Below, piece by piece: positions 55,205 to 64,000 of a DNA stretch of 64,000 bases; positions within the stretch are counted from its first letter, which is position 1; every line of letters begins with the position of its first letter. Source of the stretch: Sepiola atlantica. Taxonomy: Eukaryota > Mollusca > Cephalopoda > Sepiida > Sepiolidae. The stretch spans positions 19,505,274 through 19,569,273 of the forward strand of contig OY744537.1 in NCBI GenBank assembly GCA_963556195.1, in the 5' to 3' direction. The notes below the pieces were generated by a model. It was given only the letters and a program-made list of their open reading frames with translations. It made no database searches and was not told the DNA's origin. Made by a program: the position numbers and the translations under genes.

Positions 55205-56905
55205 TGCCGTATTCAGTACTGGTTTACTGTTATTGGGAGTACATGATTATAGGTTATTAAGGCTTTAAAAAAAAGTCTGATTTTCATAAATAGATGCTTG
55301 TAAGAAGGAGATGTAATAATAAATAGAAAAAATGTAACTGAAGGTTCCGTTGCATAAGATAACAATTAAAAGAAATAAAAACAAAACAAAAGTGACCCCC
55401 CCCCCCTTAAAAAACAAAAAAACAAAAAAAATGTCTTTACGTAAAACTTCATTACCAGCAGTAACAAGGTTTTCTTACAGTACCAGAAAGGAATATTACG
55501 AACAAAGCCCATGAAGAAATTATACGTGCATTTATTCATTGTTTTTTTTTGTTTTTTTTTTAATAATCTGATGTGGTATTCATATATTCATTGGCTTTCT
55601 ACATCAGCATTGATTTCTTTTGTGCATTGTGTTCAGGACAACAACAGCAACAACAACAACAAAAAAAAAATAGTGTTGCAGACACAGGCTTCTAACAGAT
55701 TTATTTTAACAAAACCTTTTGAGATCTTATGCATTCAGTGGCAAAGATAGTTAAAATAGATAAATCCCCCCTAATGGGAATTTTTGTGCAGCATATTGTC
55801 ATGTTTCTGATTACGTTTTTATTTTACGAACCATTTTTTAAGCATAGATAGGCAGCACTCTATATTTTAATATTTATTTATTTGTAGAACAGTTTTTTAT
55901 TTTTATTTTTTTATTTCAAGAAAGTTTGGTTTTCATAAAACTAATACAACATTTTTATTTGACATAAAACAGTCTTTAGATTGGATAAAAGATTATTATT
56001 ATTTTGTTTAAAATTTTTTATTTTTTTATACCTCTGCTTGGTAGTACTGTTGTTTTGTCTGGAAAATGGCCAGAGAAATTCTCTGAAGCAGCTATTCACG
56101 CTACCTATTGCCCCTCTTTCAAAATGATAATCTTCCGACCAAGGTCACAAACAAATCCAATTGCTCTCAGATTGAGAACTACTGAAGTCTTGACAGATAC
56201 TGGTTGAAAATATATGCTTTCTTGCCTTGCATATTTTAAGTTTGTTTTTAATACTCTGAGATACCTTTCCTGGGTAAACTGGTGAAAATACCAGTATTGC
56301 AGTCGGATGTTTTGGAAGGAGTCGGTCTCATAAGATTGCTAGGAGTCGGAGTCGGATTTTTAATCTCTGTAGAATTGACAGTCTGAATAGTGGATGACTT
56401 GAAAATAAGAGTCTGAATTTTTGGAATCCTACGAGTCTGAGTTGGACTGTATGTCTTCTGAATATGCAACTCTGAAAGACAATACATGTTGGTGAGAATG
56501 TATACTAGACAAGAGCTTTTCTGTTTCAGAAATGGAAAATGGTACTTCTATGATGGCGTTGGTCAAGGCTGACTGGTTCCAGTCATATTGTGAAAGAAGA
56601 GCCCAAAATTTGAAAGTATTCTTTGAGAAATCTATTTTTGAGAAACAATAATTCCTGAATGTCATTTCTAAAAAATGACATTTTCCATTTATAACATTGA
56701 TTTCACAAAAAGTAAAATTAATGAATCCTTTTCAGAAACAAACGAGAATTCTTCATATTTGTATGTATTCTTTTACTATTAATAAAAATGTAACAGAAAC
56801 CTGTACTATATTTGTGGTATCTCTGTCTTTCTGTTCGGTGTTGTAATTGAAAACAAAGGCCTATATCAAGATGCAACAACTTTTCTGGAGTCAAATTTCA
56901 TGAGG
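55205..56905. other. No gene recognised
   Basis: AT-rich, with a C10 run at 55397-55406 and (CAA)n at about 55643-55662. The phrase GGAGTCGGTCTCATAAGATT ... GGAGTCGGAGTCGG around 56318-56355 recurs in wording near 31280-31345 (GAGTCAGAGC, ACCGACTCCATAGCCCTGG) and 53760-53790, a weak dispersed repeat. Confidence 0.45.
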
Positions 56906-56927
56906 AATACAATGTGGTATTAATTTT

Positions 56928-57042
56928 GTATTAGGGCATCTTACAATAATATTGTGGGATCTGCGTTCACACCGGACATCCATAAACAGCGAAGATAACG
57001 TTTGATTTCATTGTATTTATAACTTAAAATTGAAAATTATAG

Positions 57043-57073
<31 letters not shown>

Positions 57074-57130
57074 TTAAAAATAGCATATGGTTCAGGGTTG
57101 GGAGCAAGCGTACACAAAGCCCCCCCCCCC
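56928..57130. repeat. Dispersed repeat fragment
   Basis: TTTTGTATTAGGGCATCTTA, CAATAATATTGTGGGATCTG, GCGTTCACACCGGACATCCA matches 26775-26835, and GGTTCAGGGTTGGGAGCAAG matches 27615-27645 and 50430-50450. It is split by an A24-type run at 57050-57072. Confidence 0.6.
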
Positions 57131-57169
57131 TTCATTGCCAGGAGTGAATGTTAGTATTGAAATAATTGT

Positions 57170-57360
57170 AAGAAGAGTTATTGTTCTTATTTACATGTTT
57201 CAGACGTGTACGCATCTCGCTTGTTATTATCTTCACAACGTTTCGACCACTGTACTCTTTGGCACTTCTTCAGGTGCATTTTGTTGTACTCGATAACCTT
57301 TCCAAAAATTCCGAACTAAATAAACCCATTATTAAATCCACTGGGGTAGATGGCCCCCAT
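57170..57360 (-). repeat. Dispersed repeat 'G', diverged copy
   Basis: The minus strand reads ATCTACCCCAGTGGATTTAA, TAATGGGTTTATTTAGTTCG, GAGTACAACAAAATGCACCT, GAAGAAGTGCC, GTGGTCGAAACGTTGTGAAG. Order and spacing follow 50640-50765 with many substitutions, marking it as an older copy. Confidence 0.65.
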
Positions 57361-57871
57361 TTTGCGTTCTATGTATTTTTAGATATCTCGTATCGTTGAA
57401 TCTGCCCAATTTGTCTTTATTAAATCGTGTACAAAACATCGTTTGCAATAAGTATCGTTTCACTGTTAAATAACACAAAATGCTTGATATGCCATAAAAC
57501 AACAAAGTCATGCAGTTTATTTTCATCTCCTTTGTATGCCAAGATTTTTTTCCTTATCCATTTTGAATAGAAGTTATTGTAATTTTATCTAAAAAAAAAA
57601 AAAAAAAAAGGAAGAAATTTTTATAATCAAATAAGGTCACTGTTTTGTAGATTTTGCTGGACAATAATAACCCTTCTTGCTTATCTAAATCTATTGACTG
57701 TACAGTTTTCCTTTTTACAATATTTTATTTTGAATGGACAACTTACGTAAACATATTTGAATCCTCTACTTAAGTATTATAGCTTAACCTCTTTTTAATA
57801 GATAATGCATTTATAAATCTACACAAGGAGTTAAATGTGCAGATAATCTTATATATTATTTATCTTATATC

Positions 57872-58878
57872 ATTATTTATGCAGGCTTTATTGAATACTA
57901 CAGAGTTTTCTCTTTTATTATCTTCTTTATTGGTCCCCCGATTTATAAAATCGGGGGACTTATGTTTTGAGGCATGTCCGTCCGTCCAGATTTTTCTCTG
58001 CAACCATCCATTGAATTACTCTGAAATTTTGCATCAAGTTGTAACTTTGGTCAGGTGAGAAAGTGACATTCTCCGATTTTTGAAAAAAAATTTGTTTAGC
58101 CCCCTAGGGGGTCAAAGGCTCCGAAATGGCAAAAAATGACATTTTTTGCCCGATAACTTTTCATTCATCCATTCAATTTTTCTGAAACTTGTCCAAAATG
58201 TAGAGGCAATTGTTCTGAATATAAAATGAGCATCCTTGACATCAGGAAAATTCTGGTTCGCGCCCCCAGGGGGTCAAAGGAGGGTCAAAAATGCCCCAAA
58301 TTGCCCAAATTTATTGCATTTTACACTCGCCATATCGAGTCACATACAGAGGGAAACCACGCACGCGCGGCTTGTTATCTTTGTTATCTTCTCGATGCTG
58401 CGAGCGAGTTTTCTGGTTTCGGGTGGTAGTTTGAACATTATGGCCATCACTCAAGCGCTTTCAATCTCACAATCGTCATCAGAAATTGTTTTAATTTTCT
58501 CTTTGTGCTGTTATCTTTTTTATAGTGTTTTTTTTTTTGCTTTTGTTTTTTTCTAATTCTTTATTTTATTTTAATTATGGAAGACGGATAGGGCGTTAGT
58601 GGCAGTATTAAATGATATTTTGTTAATGTTGGGTTGCAGTTTTTTTAATGTATAGGGCTTCAAGGATTTTTAGTCTGTACAATTATTTTTATAGGTGATT
58701 TTAGTGTTAGTATTTTCCTTATTTCGGCTGATTATATCATTTTTTTATTGTGTGAGATGTCGTTTAATAGCGCTTGTAATGTTCAAACTACTACCTGAAA
58801 CCAGAAAACTTGCTCGCCGCATCAAGAAGATAATAAAATGAAAACTTTGTAGTATTCAATGAAGCCTGCATAAATAAA
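57872..58878. mobile_element. TIR/foldback element, ~110-bp arms, with nested insertion
   Basis: The left arm TTTATGCAGGCTTTATTGAA, TACTACAGAGTTTTC, TTTATTATCTTCT resumes after the insertion as TTATCTTCTCGATGCTGCGA, GCGAGTTTTCTGGTTTCGGG, TGGTAGTTTGAACATTA. The right arm (58776-58876) is its reverse complement with no insertion. The interior (58438-58775) has no ORF; on its minus strand CTGATGA ... GAAAGCGCTTGAG resembles a hammerhead-like tail. A (TA)n run abuts the right end. Confidence 0.85.
57932..58377 (+). mobile_element. Hairpin-headed modular repeat, 2-module copy (nested)
   Basis: Same GGTCCCCCGATTT hairpin start, CCGTCCGTCCAGATTTTTCT, then two body modules and the end CACGCACGCGCGGCTTGTTA, as in 24951-25558 but about 160 bases shorter through loss of one module. 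It interrupts the left arm of the element at 57872-58878. The flanking TTATCTTCT on both sides (57919-57927 and about 58383-58391) is a probable target duplication. Confidence 0.8.
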
Positions 58879-58902
58879 TATATATATATATATATATATA
58901 TA
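58878..58902. repeat. (TA)n microsatellite
   Basis: About 12 AT units at the outer edge of the TIR element. Confidence 0.9.
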
Positions 58903-59035
58903 CCATAAAGTGTCTTAGCCTCAAAATATCTGTTGACCTCAAATCTGTTGCTGAAAACGTACCAAAATGAATATGAATAACAGAAACATAATTTGTCTAA
59001 TGTCGCTAATAATAATAATAAGCAACTGTTAAGAT

Positions 59036-59445
59036 GCTGGCATGTGTTGGACGGCTTTTATAAATTGACTTCCAAACGAACTTATCTCTGGTCAGGTCTT
59101 TATTTATCCCTTTTTCTCTCTAGTCCATTCTTATCACTTCCTTCCATGTTTTATTGGCCTTCCCCTGTGAACTGACCCTGTTACCACAACTGTTCTACAT
59201 CTAACTCCAGAACTCTTATCTATTCTTTCAACGTGGCCATATGATCAAAGTCTGCTGTTCGTCACACATCTCTCTATACTATCCAGATGTAATCTTCCTC
59301 TGAGGTCATCAGATCTAAGCCTGTCTTTAAGAATCACATTACACATCCATCGTATCATTCTCATATAATTTTTCTCCATGCAATGCATGTCCTCAACTTT
59401 TACTGGCTAGGTTTCACTTTCATAGGCTAAGACCTTTTTAACATA
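59036..59445 (-). pseudogene. LINE C-terminal end (antisense), copy 2
   Basis: Matches 54185-54600: plus-strand GCATGTGTTGGACGGCTTTT, GTCAGGTCTTTATTTATCCC, CATCTCTCTATACTATCCAG. The minus strand encodes, with stops and frame breaks, the LINE tail motif ending R-P-T-H-A. Both copies end at about the same internal point, as 5'-truncated LINEs do. Confidence 0.7.
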
Positions 59446-59523
59446 TATCAATTTATTGCTTCTCAACCTTTTAACTAAAGTGAAAGTGTAGTCTATATTC
59501 TCACAGTATTTTTAATGAATGAA

Positions 59524-59527
<4 letters not shown>

Positions 59528-59558
<31 letters not shown>
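59528..59558. repeat. (GA)n microsatellite
   Basis: About 15 GA units. Confidence 0.95.
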
Positions 59559-59559
<1 letters not shown>

Positions 59560-59561
<2 letters not shown>

Positions 59562-62500
59562 TGAGAGTCTGTATTATGATTGAGCGCTTTTTGTCTGTTG
59601 GCATGAAGTGTCTTTGTGTTGCCAGGTGTGTCATTGAGGTGTAAACATGTTAATACTACTAATTCTACTGCTAATACTAAAACTAACAAACGCTTATAGG
59701 CTCTGAAACCATTGGCCGGAATTGCACCAAATTTAGCATGTTGTGGAGAGAGTTAATTACTACAAGTGCAATACTGCTACTATTACTTAAACTGTTTTGA
59801 TAATAATAGCAATAAATATGCAGATATAGAGGTTGTTTATTTGAATTAACATTTTAATATTTTAATTTTTAATTAAAAAAATATAATCTGAAACTAAATA
59901 TATGGAAGGAAGATCGCTCCAATGTCACTTAGGAAAATGCAGTATAACATTGAACAGGAAAACACAATTTCGGTTTCTTCAGTGAAACCAGTCAAAATAA
60001 TTATTTAATAGGCTTATATTAATCATCGAATAATTATTTTACTGATATAACATTAAGTAAGTTGTTTGATTTAATATGTAATGTGTGTTTGTTTATATAT
60101 AAAATTAAAAAACTTTTGGTCACCATATGTATTCGTAATCTGAGTGTCCAGAAACAATATTTACTTCATAGCGTTTGACAAGCAAAAGTTGTTTTCCAGT
60201 TCGTGTTTTGAAAATGTTTTGTTTTTATGTATTTAAATTTCTATTATTTATCAGATCAAAACGTTTGACCGAAGTACTATGACTGATGATGAATCGTCTT
60301 TTTACCACTTGCATTTTTCAATTGTAACAAATGCAGTGATATAATTGGATAATTATCTCTGTTGATTATCCAATTAAAATAAACGGTAAATATATGGAAA
60401 ATTATGTTACTGGAAGAAATATCCGGCCAGATATAGTATGTAATCGATGAAATCGATTTGAATCGCAAAGTTTTGTCTTTATAAAACATGCTGAAAATTA
60501 CCGTAATTCATTAGCTAGGCAGAATCAAATATCGATTTGTCAGATGCAATGCTATAGCGGTCTAACTTCGAGAATCCAACTTATTTTTCTTTATATATTA
60601 GGTATATATTGATAGTATTTCAGCAATAAATAACCCAACAAGTTGATATACTCTAAAACAGAAAAATCCACCAACTTGGACGAGTTATCCTATCATGGCT
60701 GGAGAATTTATTTTATCCATAGCTGGAGGAAAATGAAATGGGTTCATACCTTTCCCAAGTGACTGAACAGCTTAGACAGAACTTGAAGGCAGTAGGATGT
60801 GCCCACTGTCTGTCCATTAGACCATCGCACATCAACAATATAAATGACACCTGTGTATTCAGCATGCATTTCTTGTCAGTATTTCTTTTCGAAAAAGTGG
60901 CCTCACCAAGTGTGCGAGCTCAATCCATAATTAAGGAACTTAAAAAAAAAATTGATATCAGGCATGTATGTGGTGGTATGAGAGCAGTTACCTCTGTTGA
61001 TTAAGTCAAGGGTTCAGTTTGAAATTTCACAGGCTACTGCTAGGACCAAATCAGACGTGTCGAATTATAACCTGTTGATTTTCCTTTATAAAGTTTGTAC
61101 CTTGCTATATATTCGCTCGCTACTTCTTCAATCAGCTCCGGAGTTTTTCATACTTCAATGCTTTTTGCTCTATCGTCTGTCTTCACTTGGTAGCAAGTTT
61201 GTCTTCTTCATAAGAACCCCATGTGTCGTGAGTAGCCAGTCGTTGCTCATTTCATTATAATGTGGTTAGAACACCTGAAACACTCTTTCTTAAGAGTTAT
61301 TTTTTTCTTTTTGAAAGACAAATGCGAATGTAGAGGCGAGGTGTACACTTCGGTACACAAAATGAAAGTGGTTAAGTTTATAAGTTTGTTTTAAATATGC
61401 ATTTTTTTCCTTTACTTCCATTTCCAAAGTGTCTACATTTTTTCTTAATCATCTTCACCTTTGAATTCTCCAAATGGCATTTTGTTCTTGAACCGAATAG
61501 TATCTCTGCACTAAACTCTCACCCAATATTTAAAAACTAGCTAACTCACTCACCTGAATCTATTGTAATATGTACGTATAATAAAGAACGATAAGATTAT
61601 AAATTCATAATGTATTTTAGAGAGAAATGTGATATAAGAGCCTGGTAATCATGAACCTAATATTAATTTATCATTAACAAGCCCTACATTGAAGACTTGA
61701 ACCATGTACCATGTTATGGAACTCTCGTCACTTTATTCTTAGAAGCAAATGGTAGTCAATGTATTGTTCTTCGTTCATGCAAGTGGCTCTATTGACTTCT
61801 GATTTATATTCTAATTCCTCTCTTTTGATTGCCTTCATATGATGATCCTTCATTGCATTTGAGGGTTGTGTATTCATCCCTTGCAATCATGCGAGAAAGA
61901 GTGGGGGAACTAGATGGTAGTGTGTGTGTCCAGCTTGCAAGACCAGGCAAACCTGTTTTTAACCCTAACCCGACAGATTAACATCTAAATGTCAATGTCT
62001 GCTCCAAATTGCACTGTTTGGAAGATTACAGATAAATAAATAGAATTATGATAGAAATAAATAGTTACATAAAATTGAGTGTGTATAATAAATAAACTTA
62101 AGCAAATGGTTCACTGCACTAATAAGTTAAAGTAAATACCTAAAACAGGGCTCTGTTATACAATTAAGTATAACAGCAAAATTAAAGTATAAAATAGTAT
62201 AAAAAGTATGCAACGTTGTCTACCGTGGTAACATTACTTAGTTTCATGTTCTTTAAACAATCTTCAGATGCGAAAAGGTGGAATGAAGCGTCGTTTGCTG
62301 TTAAATATTTTGGTTTGGAAAATTTCAAATTGATGTGCGATTAGAGACAGGAGATCCTACATATATCCCAATTTATATTAAGTTACATATGTGTATGTTT
62401 ATATATTTCTATGTACATCAATCACTTCTAAACTAATTAACCGATCATTATTAATTTTAGAACACAATTGCTAGGCGTAAGAGAGGGTAATGTGGGCTAT

Positions 62501-63050
62501 ATTTAGTATAATTTAGTTTCATGTAAAAGGGATGGAAGCTCTTAATGAAAATTCAGACCGATTTTTGTAAAATTTGAATAGGTTATTAGACATCAATTAA
62601 TAGATATTCTCCAAATTTCAGTTTATTTGGGGTATTTTAAAGGTTTTTTTTGGGGGGAGGGGGGGCATAATATAGGTACAACCTCCCATCTGAAAATTCA
62701 AATATTTCAGATTTGCATTAAATTTGATCCATAGTCATTAGACACCAATTAAACAAGATTTTCTTAAGACCCCTTAAATTTTAGACATTTCTAGGATGAA
62801 AATCATGTAATAGATTTTGATAAAAACTGAAATAACGTTTAGTATAATATCTTGATTTTAATCTTTGTAAGGGGACATAAGTGGTGTCAAACTGTTCTGT
62901 TTGGGGGAATTAATTTTGGGATAAGAATTCTTCTAGTGTATATATATATATATATATATTTAAATGTTGAATTAAATAACGATAATTGAATTATCGTTTA
63001 ATAATAATAATCTATCGTGATAATATAAAGCTCAATATATTGAATAGAGC
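59560..63050. other. 3.5 kb without a recognisable gene
   Basis: AT-rich sequence. An 88-codon ORF (60738-61004, MGSYLSQVTEQLRQNL...) and an 87-codon ORF after it have no motif I know. A G-rich run GGGGGGAGGGGGGG lies near 62653-62666 and (TA)n at 62937-62960. Confidence 0.4.
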
Positions 63051-63055
63051 AATCA

Positions 63056-63215
63056 ATTTTAGAGGTGAAAGATGAGAATAAAAAATTGTAAAGATACAAT
63101 ATTTATTAGAACATCAAAAAGTTCAGAGCAAGGATTTGAAGCTCCTTGCTCTGAACTTTTGATGTTCTAATAAATATTGTATTTTTACAATTTTTTATTC
63201 TCATCTTTCACCTCT

Positions 63216-63220
<5 letters not shown>
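63056..63220. repeat. Near-perfect palindrome, ~78-bp arms
   Basis: ATTTTAGAGGTGAAAGATGA ... GTTCAGAGCAAGGA, centre TTTGAAGC, then TCCTTGCTCTGAAC ... TCATCTTTCACCTCTAAAAT. Only one or two unpaired bases interrupt the arms. A (TA)n run follows directly (63219-63256). Confidence 0.95.
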
Positions 63221-63258
<38 letters not shown>

Positions 63259-63261
63259 CAC

Positions 63262-63400
63262 AGACACTGTTTCGCTGTGCTGTATCACAGCTCTTTGGTG
63301 CGGCTAGACTAGCACCGCTCCCAAGCCAGTGATTGAACTTTCAACCATCTAGTTGAGTCGGCAGCAGAGACTGATTTTTTTTCTTCTGTTACTAACCCCC
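63262..63400 (-). mobile_element. tRNA-like/hammerhead-like retroposon tail
   Basis: The minus strand contains CTAGATGGTTGAAAGTTCAA (B-box-like), CTTGGGAGCGGTGCTAGTCT, then CCAAAGAGCTGTGATACAGC, ACAGCGAAACAGTGTCTGTG. GCTGTG and CACAGC form a perfect stem directly before GAAAC. The strand that should be CUGANGA reads CCAAAGA, so catalysis is not expected. Probably a dispersed retroposon end. Confidence 0.45.
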
Positions 63401-63544
63401 AAGCCAACATACGAAAGTGATTGTGCAATGGTATTAATATATTACTGTCAATATTGATACATTAATATACGTGCTACACTGGGTGAACCATGCAGCACTA
63501 ATCTGGTGCCTTAAACAGATGCTTATATCCTTTGGTAGTTTTGG

Positions 63545-63815
63545 TGTGGTAGTTTTGTTTTACGGCATATCAACCCTTTTTGGGTTATTTAATGCCGAAT
63601 CTGGTCTTGTTTTCTTCTCTTTTTTGTTTCTTTCCCCTTTTAATATCTGTTTCTATTTAACCCATAGTTGGGACCCTAACAGGTACTACCACTCCGGGTC
63701 AGGGTGGACCTGGGAGCAATGGTAATTAAGAGGAGGCTCCACATTCCCCAAAGTTCGTAAGCCGGATCTCACCATCGGATGTAGTTTAAGGTCATATCCA
63801 GGACCGGGAGTAGGG
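63545..63815 (+). repeat. Dispersed repeat with GGCATATCAACCC tail and CCAGGACC end
   Basis: ACGGCATATCAACCCTTTTT, GGGTTATTTAATGCCGAATC, then CAGGTACTACCACTCCGGGT and AGGTCATATCCAGGACCGGG. The first half matches 54088 and 51300, the second half 54750-54875, so both halves belong to one family that is contiguous here. Confidence 0.6.
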
Positions 63816-64000
63816 TAGGAAAAATAAAAATAAAAAAGGGGAGGGAGAAAGGGAGAGGGGCTGTTGTTTTTGGTTTTGTAGAACATAATTAAGTTTTACA
63901 AAAAAAACAAAAAAAAACGTCAATGTAGGTGAATTTCGTCTCAGGGAGCCACAGGGCAGCCTGATCTGGTATCACCAGCTTATATCCTGTCCTGCAAGTA

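Overview
The window is AT-rich, repeat-dense eukaryotic DNA. The style points to a marine invertebrate with large introns, and a mollusc such as a cephalopod is the best guess. That guess rests on the abundance of (TA)n tracts, Penelope-like and LINE remnants, and SINEs built on 5S rRNA and U2 snRNA heads. No marker gene fixes the species.

Only one convincing host coding segment is present: a first coding exon at 5343-5701 (+). It encodes the start of a PH domain that most resembles TBC1D2/TBC1D2B (Rab GTPase-activating proteins) and ends in a perfect GTAAGT donor. No later exon of this gene could be recognised, so most of the rest may be one long intron plus intergenic DNA.

Everything else is mobile or repetitive. 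Region 1-6 kb: a U2-type SINE, a decayed Ty3/Gypsy 3' end with its LTR, a hairpin-headed repeat and the host exon. Region 8-15 kb: a cluster of U2-snRNA-headed and 5S-rRNA-headed SINEs, then a 1-kb array of a ~83-bp unit. Region 18-25.6 kb: three foldback palindromes, a 68-copy near-perfect 24-bp minisatellite expanded inside a dispersed repeat, and a second hairpin-headed repeat. Region 26-36 kb: LINE fragments, a Tc1/mariner-type MITE and a PIN-like ORF flanked by duplicated coding segments. Region 37-45 kb: a 1.2-kb pyrimidine tract, a hAT-type MITE, Penelope-like fragments and a hammerhead ribozyme with an intact core. Region 47-64 kb: a MITE carrying a transposase tail, a mariner pseudogene, a near-identical 100-bp inverted duplication, two antisense LINE ends, a nested pair of repeats and a terminal palindrome.

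The most interesting themes are: (1) SINEs whose 5' ends come from U2 snRNA, in at least three subfamilies, beside 5S-derived SINEs that have swapped heads; (2) a consensus-perfect hammerhead ribozyme near Penelope-like debris, with several diverged hammerhead-like tails elsewhere, many beside palindromes and (TA)n; (3) two repeat families that start with a perfect GC hairpin and carry AT-rich modules. All calls come from reading the sequence; no database search was run.
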